Below are positions 1-12,900 of a DNA stretch of 64,000 nt, piece by piece. Below the pieces are notes generated by a model. That model ran no database searches, was not told the origin of the DNA, and saw only the letters and a program-made list of their open reading frames with translations. The position numbers and the translations under genes were made by a program. Numbering within the stretch: position 1 is the first letter of the stretch; each line of letters opens with the position of its first letter. Source of the stretch: Sebastes aleutianus (lineage: Eukaryota > Chordata > Actinopteri > Perciformes > Sebastidae). The stretch covers positions 9,787,013-9,851,012 of the forward strand of contig CAKAKS010000022.1 of assembly GCA_916700875.1 (NCBI GenBank). Direction: 5' to 3'.

Positions 1-1937
1 GGAGTTAGCAAAGTAGCAAAGCCAGGCTGGTGTTGGTGGTGCTCCTTCTCTCCCTCCCACACTCCCGTTCTCTCCCTCTCTCTATCTCCAAGGACGGGCT
101 GCCACACTGATGCCACTCCGGCTGGCCGGCACTGTCAGCGTTGCCATGGCGATGTGTATCCGAGTGTGTGTGTGTATAATGGTGTGTGTGGAAGGAGGCA
201 CGCCCTGGATTTCTATCTTGTTGTGTGGAGGAAGGACCGGTAACTTGATTAAGGGACTTTGTCTAGACAAGGCTGGCGTCCTTGTAGCTTTTTACTGATG
301 CTGAAGGAGAGATGTGTCATCTTCATCTTCTTCTTTAATTGCGGTAGACTTTTCTCCGCAACCTTCACCCCATTTCACTCTTCCGTCTTCCTCTTTTTTC
401 CTTCTTCTTGGTTTGTTTTTTAGCTTCCTTCTTCTCTACGTATTTTGTCATATTTGCTTCCTTACTCTCTTCTTCCTTTCCTTTCCTTCAACCCTCCATC
501 ACTCCACCCTCCCTCTCATCTCTGGCTCCACTTTATTAAGCATATTAATAGTGGGTTGTGTGGAGACAAATGTGCTACTGTCTTTCTCCCCCGCATTAGT
601 CCTGCTGATTGGAATCTATTCTCCCTGCTGATCCAGTGTGGGTGGTCAGACCGGGATTCATTATCGTGTTCATGTGTGTGTGTGTGTGTGCACGCACACC
701 GGAGATGAATCAGAGTTTATCTGTGTGTGTGTGTGTGTAAACGTGTCGAGAGAGAGAGAGAGGGGGGAAGAAACACTTAGGGTGTGAGAGTGGGCATGTG
801 TGTGTCTGTGTGTCACATCGCGTGCACCTATGGATCTCATGGCTGCAGATGCGTGTCTTCTCGCTCATTAGGCGGATTGGCGTGCATGCGATGAGAGGAG
901 AGCGCCGCGGCCCTGGCAGGAGATCCGAGGGCTCGTCTGATGCCTGTTTGCATCAACGCTGTGTGGCACCTGTCAGCCCGAGACACACACACACACCGTG
1001 ACGTACTGAGACGCCGTGACACCGTGTATGTGAGCGTGTTTGTATCGAAGTCACGGCCCCTGTGGCAAAAGCTCACAGCGTAGAAATTGATTTTTCTTTT
1101 CTTTTTCTTTTTTTTTTTGCACTCTTGTGCCACTTGATACACGTCCTGTTTCGTTTACGGAAAACTCTGAGGTATCTTAATCTCCATCTCCTCATCCTTC
1201 CTTCCTTCCTTCTTCTCCCCCCCTTCTTTTCTGTCGTCATGTCTGCGACCCCTGTCCTTGCGACAAGTTGGACGCCTCCCCAAGATGTTCTAATCAGCTG
1301 ATTGAGATTCCCCTCCACGCCAGATTTGTTCCCAGAGAAAGTGACTTTCTCCTAACCCTATTCTACCTATCCATAAAACTTCTCAGACAGTAATGAAAGA
1401 GATTTCTGCGATGTCACATCCTGTTGTGTTGAATTCATTCCGGATAATGGTATCGAATATCAACAAGTGGAAACTCTGCACAACCTCATGATCCAATTGA
1501 GGCTCGACTGGGAGTAATTGCTCTTCTGATCTCAAGGCAGTTGAGATTACTTTTACTTTTCTCACCTTCATTTACTCACCTTTTCTCATGCTACCAAAAT
1601 AAATATAGGAGTCAAGTGTGCCGGTGTCATATCTCCTTTCCCCCTGGCCATAGCCGCTACGAGTGTGTTTTGCGTGTCTCTACATCTTCATATCACCTTG
1701 GGTGGTTTTCACACATAATCATGATAACTGCACTGAAGCCTTTACTCTATGTGGCATCACCAAATAATCACTTATTTGACAGACGGTCTCCACACATCAC
1801 TCTTATATTTACATCACTAGAACTGAAATGCGATCCACTGCTGTTGTTTTTCATGTTGCCTTCTTTTCCGACGTCTTTTACTCTTCGGCCACTCGTGTGT
1901 TTGTAAAGGCTAGGGACCGATTTAAACTAACGATTCG
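1..1937. other. 5' intron, no recognised feature
   Basis: CT-rich and TG-rich sequence with several short TG repeats (around 680-740 and 797-813). Open frames here are short and low complexity. None resembles upstream exons of CACNA2D1 such as the segment before TIVLNELNWT. Confidence 0.6.
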
Positions 1938-2225
1938 GGCTGTTCTCATACACCGTTTGTAGCTATACCTACCAAAAATAATGCACTGTAATTCGTATAT
2001 ATCCCACAAAATTACCATAAGTCAATGTTGATTTATTTGTCATGTAACTTCCGTACTTAAGTAACGCATTTCCGGTGTTATTTTAATCGAAAACAACAAT
2101 CTTTTCCTAAACCTGACTAGTGTAAGTAGTTTTTTTGCCTAAACCCAACCAAGTTTCCCGTAAAGACAGAAGTTTATTTTGAAAATACTGGAGCGGAAAT
2201 TGACAAGTGCGCTGCCGGACATTAC
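1938..2225 (+). mobile_element. TIR element family A, copy 1 (truncated)
   Basis: Starts with the TIR-like TTCTCATACACCGTTTGTAG. The interior (TTCCGTACTTAAGTAACGC, CCTAAACCCAACCAAG, TTTATTTTGAAAATACTGG) recurs at 5236-5879 and 14683-15402. The 3' terminal repeat is missing. Confidence 0.7.
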
Positions 2226-3721
2226 CTCTCCTGCTGCTTTTTCACTTTATTTTTCCTTTCAGTACACATTTCAGCATTAAGTTGAGAGGCATCTTTTTGT
2301 TTGATGAACGAATGGTGTGAATTTGTGTTAATGAGGAATTTCAAGGTGCTAAAGTGCAACACGCTGTGATTAAATTGCTGTTTTTCTGGAGAGTTGGGAT
2401 GTAGGAGAGAGAGACGTGTCTTATGCCACTGGTATGTGTTGCCCTAAATACTGGTTGTCCAGTGAGTATGTGTGTCCTCCATATTCACTCAAACATGAAA
2501 TATGTACGCCTTTTCTGACTGTCGAGACAAATAAAATCTGCATGTGTTGGTGGAATGATACACTATACTGTATATCAGTGCAGCGTGAATGCTCGCAAAA
2601 AGGACGCGTCGATGCTCACGTCACAATCAGTAGTGAGTGGCGAAGTATCATCGAGTACAGGGCCCCTTCTGATACGATGATTGCAGCTTCTCACCACTTC
2701 AGGCCTCACCTTGTAATTACTTTCCATTGCACAGGCAGTTTGAGCCACCAGCTAGCTGATGACAGGGAACACCGCAGGGCATCGCTTTAGCATGGCACCG
2801 CGCTGCTTTTCCCTCCGCACCTCCTCCCACCGCCGTCACCCTCATCAGTCACTGCCAGTATCCTGTTTGATTTGTTTTTGAAAGCATCTACATGCCTCAC
2901 AGGGAATATTTAGTATCTTCGTTTTCCATATTCAGTCCCCCCATGTCTTCTCGCCCCATGAATCATTCATTATTTTTTTTATTTCACATGTCTTCACTTG
3001 TTAACCATGTGATATTGGAATAGTGTGATTTATAAGGCTGGCATGGGCTGGGCATATTTGCTGAATGTATTACCATCTGAAACAGTGATATTTCAGTTGT
3101 TTCACATGGTGACCGCTGTGGCGATTTTCAAAATAATAATCCACTAATTCCACAGTGATTTTCGAATTGTATTTTTGCTTTGAATGCACATCCCTAGTTT
3201 TTTAGTTAGATGCATGAAATAAAGTCTGTGGTTAACACAAGCTGAAGAGATTTTAACATTTGTTCTACGATATAAAATACGTCAGTAAATATCCCACTCG
3301 TGAATTTTGAAGCTTTCATATGTCTTCAAAAACACGGTCGCTAAGAAGTGGCTAAATGAGATGCCATCACGCCGACTGGTCCGCCTTTGTCCGTGGTGTA
3401 GTTCGTTTATAGCCTAACGTTAGCTTTTTACTTCTGGCGATTGCATTTACGCTTCAAAAATCATAAAAGTAGTGTTCATTTCTGAAGATTATCTTGCGTA
3501 ACAAAACCTGTAAGTATCATAAACGTTTGTTTGCCAAAGAGCTTATTTTCTGCATTAATCCAAAACCCAATGGAAAAAAAAACCATTGAGGGAACGAGGG
3601 CAATGCTAACTTCCTCGGCCTTCAAAAAACATCATCCCTGCCACTTTCAGGTGTGACCTGGTCATATCCGTTAAAATCATACCCGTATTATATACAGTAC
3701 GCACTGTATATACGGTATATA
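2226..3721. other. 5' intron, no recognised feature
   Basis: AT-rich intronic sequence. It contains a 124-codon open frame (2416-2790) that has no recognisable domain and is judged chance. Confidence 0.55.
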
Positions 3722-3723
3722 GA

Positions 3724-3750
3724 CATATATATATATATATATATATAGAC

Positions 3751-3802
<52 letters not shown>
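3724..3802. repeat. (AT)n(GA)n compound microsatellite
   Basis: Two AT blocks separated by AGAC, then an uninterrupted AG tract of about 32 bases. Confidence 0.95.
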
Positions 3803-3803
<1 letters not shown>

Positions 3804-5235
3804 CCAAATAATGTAGCCTTCATGTACCTGTTACATATAGGTTACATGTTACACAAGTTCTGCACCAATTGCTCAGTGCCAGCTGACTAAAAGTAGGCTA
3901 CTTGTTCAAAGAAACCCACTGCCAGTGGCTTCCTTCCCTCTCTTCATTTCATCTCCCTTTTTTCTCTCATTACATTGTGTCATTTCTCTAATCTCATCAG
4001 AGTGAAAACAGATGCTGAAAACTCAATTGTAGAGCATTAAAAAAAAAAAGAAAATCTTTATTAGTTATCATTTAGTTTTTTTTTCCACGCCTGAAGAAAA
4101 ACACTTTTACTGTAATTATTTTATGTATTGGTAATATATCTATGTTTGTTGCTCTAAGTATACAGACACACAAACACATGCGCCCTACCCCCCCAATGTC
4201 CCTGAGGCCATGATGCCAACGCCTGACAAATAGAGCTGACCGGCGCTTGCGTCGCCGCTGTGATACTTCTCATTTCTTCCTCTTATCATGGTGACCTCGA
4301 GCAAGCAACCAGACAACACATCGCCACGGAGATGGATCTGTTTACAACGAAACTGTGATTTGTTCCAGTATTTGGCTGAGATGAGAGGACACTGCACTGC
4401 CACGCCTTTGATATTGTTGCTGAGAGCTCGTCAGCGGTGCCTGACCTGCCCATTCGGGGGTTCGTGTGATGCATCCAAATTCCTGAGGGAGACTATAATG
4501 GGTTTGTCAATTTAACAGAGGGGAAACACATAAAACAGACACACGGAGTGAGTAAGGACAAACTCTGCGTCTCAGTCATTTATTATGCCCCTCTTCCTCA
4601 TCATGTATCTACACATGGGTCGGTCACTACATTGACTTCCTGCAGTGGCAGCTTGGTGGGCGATTGAAATACTCAATGTGATCTTTCCTTGTCGGTTCAC
4701 AGTTCAGTATGTGCATGGGGAGAAAAATGCCGTTCCTTCCTCTATGAGGTCTCGTTACCCTGAGACTTGTTGTTACCGGTGTCACGGAAACCAGCAGGAC
4801 CGATCCATTAAAGGCCATCCTCTGGGAGCACAGAGACGAGGCCTGAACAAATTGTCACCACTTATCATTGGGACACGCTTTGCTCTACAATACCACAGGG
4901 AGCAATTTGAGGCCTGGACTAAACTCTCTCTTTTATCCGACAAAACATGGAAATAGAGCCTCGGTACAAGAGGTGGTTGTGAGGAAGGCGAGGAGTGAGG
5001 AGCCAGAGGGAGCGTGAGAGCCACAGGAGGAGGGAGAAGTGGGAAGATGAGAGAAAAAAAAAAAGTATTTTTCTAGACTTTACGGATGGGCATTGCTTAT
5101 TAGCTTAGTTGACAGAGTACACTGAGCTTCTTGGTGGCACTTTTTCTCCAAACGGACTAGTACACCCTGTACACTGCGCCTCTTCTCTGCTGAGCTGTCA
5201 ATATAATTCTGTAACTGAGTCACGATTCAAAGTAC
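3803..5235. other. 5' intron, no recognised feature
   Basis: Intronic sequence. Open frames between 4185 and 5024 occur on both strands and show no recognisable protein similarity. Confidence 0.55.
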
Positions 5236-5879
5236 TCTCATACAAACAGTTCGTATAATAGAAGTTATTCCTCATTTTTTTCGTGTGTTTTTCCTACGAA
5301 TGTCCAGCAAACATGTGACACGTGTCAATTTCTGCTTTAGTCTCTTCAAAATAAAAGTTAGGTTTAGGAAAGATCGACTTGATTAGGTCTAGGCAACAAA
5401 ACTACTTAGATAGGTTTAGGGAAAAGATTGCGGTTTGGGTTAAAAATAACTCCGGAAGTATGGAAGTTACATGACAAAAACTACTTATGTAGGTTTTCAA
5501 ACAGATTGCAGTTGGGGTTAAAATAACTCTGGAAGTGGCATAACGTAAGTACAAAAGTTAGGTGACAAAAACGACTTAGTTAGGTTCTGGAAAAGGTCGT
5601 GGTTTGGGTTAAAATAACTCCGGAAGTGGCATAACTTAAGTACGGAAGTTACGTGACGAATAAATCAACGTTGACCCTCGTGTTTTACACGGGTACGAAC
5701 ACCAGTCTCCAGGGCGAAAGTCTGGTGTATTTTGACCTGCCCGTCCACCGCGACCTCTGTCACTCTTTATCCTTCCTGGTTCACAATTACATGGATTACA
5801 TACAAATTGATTTTGTGGGTTGATAAAAATTACAGTGCATTACTTTTTCGTAGGTATAGCTACGAAGCGTGTATGAGAA
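5236..5879 (-). mobile_element. TIR element family A, copy 2 (near full length)
   Basis: Bounded by imperfect inverted repeats: TCTCATACAAACAGTTCGTA at the left and the reverse complement of TTCTCATACACGCTTCGTAG at the right. Inside, TAGGTTTAGGAAAAG / AACTCCGGAAGTGG units repeat about three times. No transposase frame, so it is a non-autonomous element. Confidence 0.75.
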
Positions 5880-6084
5880 CAGCCTGCATGAGTACAGGTG
5901 CTTCACACTAACTCCCCATCACTCACTTTTAACCACATAGCTTCTAGTTGTCCGTCACTTAAGAGTCTGCATCAACAAACCCCGGACCTCCCGGCTGTCC
6001 CCTATCTCGCCCTGATGTCCTTTTTTTGTTTTTGTTCTTTCTTTAATGCAGTTGCTCTCACGAAAGTACAAACACACATGGGGC

Positions 6085-6088
<4 letters not shown>

Positions 6089-6122
<34 letters not shown>

Positions 6123-6123
6123 G

Positions 6124-6166
<43 letters not shown>
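6089..6166. repeat. (CA)n microsatellite
   Basis: About 78 bases of CA repeat interrupted by two CG-containing units. Confidence 0.95.
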
Positions 6167-6167
<1 letters not shown>

Positions 6168-6753
6168 GACACTCTCACATAAGTATGAGTCATGCACAGC
6201 ATCAATTTGACATGCAGCCCACTCTCCCAGGCAGAGCGCTGCCTTTTTTGATCAAACTAGATTGTTGGAGCATTAAGCCCAGTAAGAGCTCCTGCAAACA
6301 GGTAAATAAAACGTTTACTGTATGTCTGTTCCCCCGAGTACCCGGAAGATGGCTTTTTTTTTCTTTTTGTCTCATTCCAGAAATACTAAATTGAATCATT
6401 CTGCTTTTGCTTCCCTCTCTCCTCTGTTTTGCTCACTTTCCACTGCTATAGATTTTGGTGTGTGTTTTGAGAGCAAAAAAAAGTCAAAGAAATGAAAATA
6501 TCTCATCATAGCAGATTGACGTCAGTTGCAATATCTGTGAGGAGGCTTCCTCTCAGCCGTCAATGTCAGTAGCCTGATATTGGCAAATGTGTGTGTGCGC
6601 GCGCGTGCGTGCGTGTGTGTGTCGTAGGCTTTCAAGCCGGTTTCTTCTTCAGAATTGCTTTTTCCAAATTGTTTTTGAAAAGCCTTGACATTTTGTGCTT
6701 GTGTGAGTTCTATGATTTTGTACTTCCGTACAGACATGACTCATTTAATCTTT

Positions 6754-6776
6754 CTGTGTGTGTGTGTGTGTTCCAG
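6754..6776 (+). promoter_or_regulatory. TG repeat and 3' splice site of exon 1
   Basis: About eight TG units followed by ttccag abut the first coding exon in the window. UG-repeat RNA beside an acceptor is a known binding context for TDP-43/CELF-type proteins. The regulatory role is inference. Confidence 0.5.
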
Positions 6777-6908
6777 CCACCATCATACTGAATGAGCTAA
6801 ATTGGACGGAGGCCTTGGAGGATGTTTTCCGAAAAAACAAAGAGGAAGATCCCTCGCTCCTCTGGCAGGTGTTTGGCTCTGCGACGGGATTGGCTCGGTA
6901 CTACCCAG
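6777..6908 (+). CDS. cacna2d1: cacna2d1 exon 1 of window (end of VWA_N)
   Basis: Encodes TIILNELNWTEALEDVF through SATGLARYYP, the end of the VWA_N domain, with a sequon at NWT. The first two bases complete a codon begun in an upstream exon outside the window. The acceptor ttccag directly follows a TG repeat and the donor is gtgagc. The length of 132 nt is divisible by three, so skipping would keep frame. Confidence 0.96.
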
Positions 6909-9900
6909 GTGAGCAGCCCAGCAGCCAATGGTGTCACTCCGACAGCCTGCTGACCTTCCTGTGGCCAATGATGGAGACACAGAATTGCCACCAAATAAAT
7001 TATTGATCTTTTCTACCTCTCAGCAAGACAACATATTTCCCCAAAAGTCCCAACTATTCTTTTAATATACATTAACATATAAGAATATAGATGGTAAGAC
7101 ATAAGAGAATTTGGCCACTGACACACATATTCAAGTACCTTAATCTTAATGTGAAGTAAACATACTTTCCCTTAACCCCATTTTCTTCCTTCTGCCAAAT
7201 CCCAGCATCCCCTTGGATGGACTCGAGCACTTCAGCCAATAAGATCGACCTCTACGATGTGCGCAGGCGGCCGTGGTGAGTGTAGACGGTCATTATGGGA
7301 TGCGCCGTTTTGTTTCTGTGTCTCTAATCATCTCATCGTCAGTAATTTCTCTAGTGTTTGTCAAGGGCAGACGCGTGGCTCATTCAATCTACCTTATTAT
7401 TGTAATTGTCATATTAAACATTCATTTGCAAAAAGTGTATTTGCTTGTTGCATCAACTGATTACACATAAGGACTTCTGTACACACACACACACTGTTAA
7501 AAACAATTAAATTTAGGTGTCTGACCAAAGCCAAAGCCACTCTAACAAACACATCAGAGCACTATGATGATTAAGCCACTGCATATCAAAGGGTACCAAT
7601 ACAAAAGCTTCATTAGTCTCCTAAAAATTATTAAAATCTGGCTGGAAGCCATCAATACTCTTTTAACCATGTTATTAAATTTCAGCAGCCTCAAAAAAGC
7701 CCCGTCGGCTAATGAGCACTCGAGCTCTGAACAAAGACACACAACTGTTTGTTTATTAAAGAAATGGGAGAAGAGAATTAAAGATTAAAGAATACAAAGG
7801 TCTGATTGATTTCAAATGCAAATGAGAGAGTGATATTTGTTAGAGAGATAAGAGGGGTGAGACTTTGAAATGTATCACTAATTTATGTGCTGTAGTTTGC
7901 GTTGTATATATTCCTTAGAAATTGGTTTTAAAAATAATTTCTCCATTATAATAATTCTCTGTTTTCCACTTCTGTGTACATCTCTTCATGTGCTCAATAT
8001 CCACGACCTCTGTGTGTGTGTCTGTTATTACTCATCAGGTACATTCAGGGGGCAGCGTCACCCAAGGACATGCTGATCCTGGTGGATGCGTGAGTGACGA
8101 CCTTATGATTCATCCATTACAGTCAGTTTTTATTTTATTTAGGGCGCCAGAAGGCCCTGATGCCAACTCCCTGACCATGCTGTGCTCGCGGCAGCCTCAG
8201 CACTCATGTGACACTGACAAACAAAAAGCAGTCAGTGTATCGGGCGACTTCATCATTTACAGTCCAGTTGTTCTCTTTCCTGTGATGAGTGATTTATGCC
8301 TTAAATGTTCAGGTTTAGAAGATGTTCTGAGCTACATCTGTCACGGCATCAGTTCAGTCTTTGATCAGATTATAGAACTACAGATCATTTTGAAGAAACA
8401 CATAATTTTTTGATTTCACAGTGTTCATTTTGAAACTGTGAAAAAGGGGTTTATTTTACCGTATTTACCAAGACCAAACAGTTGAAACCTGTTTCCAATT
8501 TAGAATATATGTAGAACTGCAAACCTATCAACGATTAACATTAATATTGATCCACAAATTCATAGTTTACATCTTAAAGTTACTACAAGGAACTTTTAAC
8601 TGGTTGTGAAACAGTCTCAATGTAATACTGGTGCCTCTCTATGACCTACATAAGTAAACAAGACCGTCAGCGAGAAGATTGGCTATTTCTGTATAGTTAA
8701 TATCGATGCTTGTGTGTAGTAGCTTTAATAAGTAGCATCAAATTGTTGTTTTTTTGTGTAGAAAAAAGGTAATAAACAAACTTAAAGGGTAAGGCTGGCA
8801 ATATTCTTTATTTTTTAATATCGTCGATGCAATCATCTATAAAGACCTAAAAAAATAATTAATATTATTAATATGTGTCGCCTGCTTATTCAAAGCCTGA
8901 TATCGTTGATTCCTCTGTCCCATAGACCTCAATTTTTGTCCAAACACAATTAAAAAGAAATCAGTGAATCACACTGTTGCACTTGGTGACATTTTTTCCT
9001 TCATTAGGTGTAAATCCTCACTACAGCACCAAATGTGTATTAATCCGCAGCTGTAAATAGTCCCAAACAAATATGGCATTTACTCCTGATTTGGTAAACT
9101 ACAGTGCCTAGGTGTTTTAGGAAATAACTCAGCTTTTTTAAATAAATATATATATATATGTATATGTATTAGTGACATGTGATTAAAGATTTACATCTTC
9201 AGTAGGAACCAATGGGCTTGGGGTTCAGTGCCACAGACAAGGTAGAGAGGTCGGGATGTATTGATAGACTAACATAGTGTTCGTGTTGGTCTTTTTATGG
9301 AATTTGTTGACCATAAAAAACATATTGAATAACCCCAGCTCTATCCTTTAATGCCTGTCTAATAGCATTTTTATATGGGTGTATTTTTTTTCCTCATTCA
9401 CCAATTTTTTTACCCACTTTATTATTTACCACAACCATGTGGAGCTACAGTACAAGAAGATCTCGCTGCATGCAGGAACATGTGACTGTGAGTGTGGAGT
9501 GCGGACTCCGCCGAAGTGATTTGTCTGAATTTTTCCGCTCAGGTGGAGTTTCATTATAAATGACGCTCATGGCACAGCACCAGGGCTAAATGACAACACA
9601 GTATGATGAATGGAAAGACTAAATTCGTCCACTTGCAGCTCTTAGCACAGCTCTGGTAATTGGCACACAGAGGATTGATGAGGCTTATTAGACATTAAAA
9701 GCTGCCTACCGTTATGCTTTGGTGAAAAGGAACATGAGAGGAACTCCACTCCTCATTTTTTTCCAGTTTCTGTCCCTTTTCTTTTCTTTTTACCTGCAGG
9801 AACCAATTAAGTGGTGTATTTATAGATACACTGTTGCAGGGTCCCCTTCTCATTTTAGCAAGAGCAGCACAATATAGTGAAGTATTAAAGGAGTCTAGTG

Positions 9901-12900
9901 TTGACGATGCTGAACACTGATATTTTATTATTAATAGTTTTATGCTAACATTCACATTCGTTTGTGTGTGAGTCATCAGCTGAGAAATGGTGATGGCACT
10001 CAACTCATGTCAGTAATGAAGATGACCTATGATGGCATTTTTGTTAATGTGATAGATAAGACTATATCTAGCCTGCTTGTTAATAGAAGAAACATCTACG
10101 TGGAGCCACAAGGTCAGATATCTCTGCTTATAGCTCATAAATAGTTTTTACGCCCGGTAGGCATGAAGGCTTTACAGATGGCAATGACAGTTGTTCAGTC
10201 AGTTCAACGTATTGTTATTATGGATATTCATATTACGGCTACCCACTGACCCTTGCTTCAGCGCCCCGATCAGGCAAAAGGTCCAGCTGTCTTGTACGCA
10301 AAATATCAAAGGGCAAAACTGACAGATAGAAATAGTTTTTCTTTAAAAAAAAAACTTGAATTTATCCATCCATCCATCTTCTTATTTGGCCGTGGTGGCA
10401 ACACAAAGGAGAGGAGCACAGACATAATTTTTTTATACTATAATATTGATTTATGTTGTAATGGTGCCTTCAAATGGGGTCATGTTTACTGTGTTCACAA
10501 GAAGAGTCCGTATGAACGCCCCCCTCTTGTGGTATTCACGACCTCTTAAGTTTCTGAAAGCTCAGAGTTCACGAGTTGTGACGTGTTTGTTGACGTTGTC
10601 AGAAATGATGGAGGCCATGGAAGTTAGTTTTTCGGTGCATAATTAGTGAATACATTGTAATTTTAGTCGTGTATTGTTTTTCTTTGTAACTTTATAATAC
10701 TTCTGCTAAATTGTTAGCCTCTGTGTTCCTTAGCAGCGGTGTTCTCACGACTTAACCACTTGAACGCCGAACATATTGTGTTCACGACTTCCCGTGTTGT
10801 AAACACAAGCTCACAAGTTCCATTTGAAGGCATTATAAAACACAGATCATCTTTCTTCCAATCTTGCAGGAGTGGCAGCGTTTCGGGTCTCACCCTCAAA
10901 CTCATCCGAACGTCCGTCAGCAAGATGCTGGAGACCCTCTCTGACGACGACTACGTGAACGTGGTCTACGTGAGTATTCACGCAGCTAATACTTTAGAAA
11001 TACTTAACAAAATCCTGTCCATGAAGTTGTTATGATTCTGCGCGTGTACTGGATCTCCAGGTGCACTCATTGCTGAATGTTACCGCGGACGTATTTGTGG
11101 CTGTTTGAGTAGCTTTACTCCTACGGTTTGACTCATTGGTTTAAACATGGCAGTGACCTTATGAGTTACTTAATGCACCGCACATGGATGGATCTTTATT
11201 ATGGCTTCAGTTGTGCATGGATGCATGCATGCGTGGGTGCTCATATGTCTGACTCAGTGTATATATAACATACAGTACATGTGTGTATGTGTGTGTATGA
11301 TATGTTTCAAGAGCATCAGAGCTGGATCCAAGTATGTGTGCCTAATAGAGCGCACGCATGACACACAGCTTGAGCGAACCCTGAAATGCCAGAAGATAAG
11401 TTTGACAAATGAACGTGGGCCGTATTCATGACCCATACTTTGAATCGGTGGCATGTCATTGAAAAGGCCCCGGCCTGTTTGAAATTCTGTAGAAATCTCA
11501 GGCACCAAAGGATTTACTGACGAGGGGATTGAGGAAATATTCATCCATCATCATTTAAAGCTCCATCGCAAGCCTGCGTGAGGCCGATTCATGCTTCCTT
11601 GCAATATTAGTTGTGCGGAGAGAAATAACACAATTTTAAGTGGTTATTTCCTTCTATGAGAGGAATTAGGGAGTAGTCTCCAAGACATATTGGAGGCAAT
11701 CACACTGGAAATGATTTGCAGGACTAAAATGCAATGAGCACCACTCTAACTTGATTTTGAGCCCTTAGAAGCAGAATCTACCTCTTTATGCTGTTGCCAG
11801 GCAACCATCAAACTGCAGCTGTCCATCACTTAGCGAGCGTAGCTTGTGTAAGTTGGCTAATGTTGTTAGCCAGCTAAAGATCACACACACACACAACACT
11901 TTAATATGTATTTCCTCATGAAACAAAAGTGATGAGAATTCACCATACCAAATTGTTTCCTTGTTTACATTGAGTGTAACAGAAGAAGGTCCTCTTCTGT
12001 TTTTATCTGAATGGATAAAGGAGAAACATAATTATAGGAAAATAAACACTTAAAGCAGTAGTTTAAGTCTTTGTAAATTTGGGGGAAAAAGCTTACTCGC
12101 TTTCTTGCCAAAAGCTGGATGAGATGATCAATACCACTCTTTTATTACACGGCTTTGTTGAATACTCGATTCTGATTGGTCAATCACAGCATTCTACGGT
12201 CTGTTATTTCTTTATAGCAGACCGTGATCTCAGACTCTGGAGGACCATTTTGGTGTCAAATTATTGATTATTGATTATTATTGATAATGTACAGCTAGCT
12301 GGTCATTGTTGTGAAATAAACCTCCGCTTCACGCCCTGAAGGGGTTTATTTCACAGCAGTGACCGGCTCGCTGTACATTATCCCTTACATGTTTGTTTGT
12401 CAAATACAAGGCTACAGCTAGCAGCTGGTTATCTTAGCTTAGCTTTGGCATATAATCCAAAAACGTATATTGCCAAGAAGTGAAAGTCAATTGTTCGTTC
12501 CATTGCAACATCAGCGCCCAGCAGCTGAGCTAAGCTTCCGCCATTTTGGACTGAAAGCGAATACCGGACGCTAGTAAATCGTCCGTCTTAAAAGTGACGT
12601 ACAAAAGTAAAACAAAATGATTTCTATTTTATTGTCGTATTCTACCGAAATGGCCTGTATTGAACAATAAAATATTATAATAAGCATTTCAGTCCAAAAT
12701 GTTGGCTGTTCATGTGTACAGACAGTCAAGAGAGTGTTATTGATCTTCTCATTTAACTCTCAGCAGGAAATCAAATAACTGTATTTCCCAATATGTGGAA
12801 CTATTTCTGTCTGTTTTTTTCCTCTCTTTTTCGCTCTGGTTCTCTCTGTGTATTTTTTTCTTATAGTAGATCCCACACATAAAAGCCTCCTATCTTACCA

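Noticed and set aside
110..298. Short open frame near the window start that might hold a signal peptide or an upstream exon
   Set aside because: It resembles neither the CACNA2D1 signal peptide nor any N-terminal exon, and it runs through TG-rich sequence.
2416..2790. 124-codon open frame on the + strand
   Set aside because: No recognisable domain or repeat match; it lies inside the 5' intron and its composition looks random.
6089..6166. Open frames made of His/Thr or Val/Cys repeats on both strands
   Set aside because: They are translations of the CA microsatellite.
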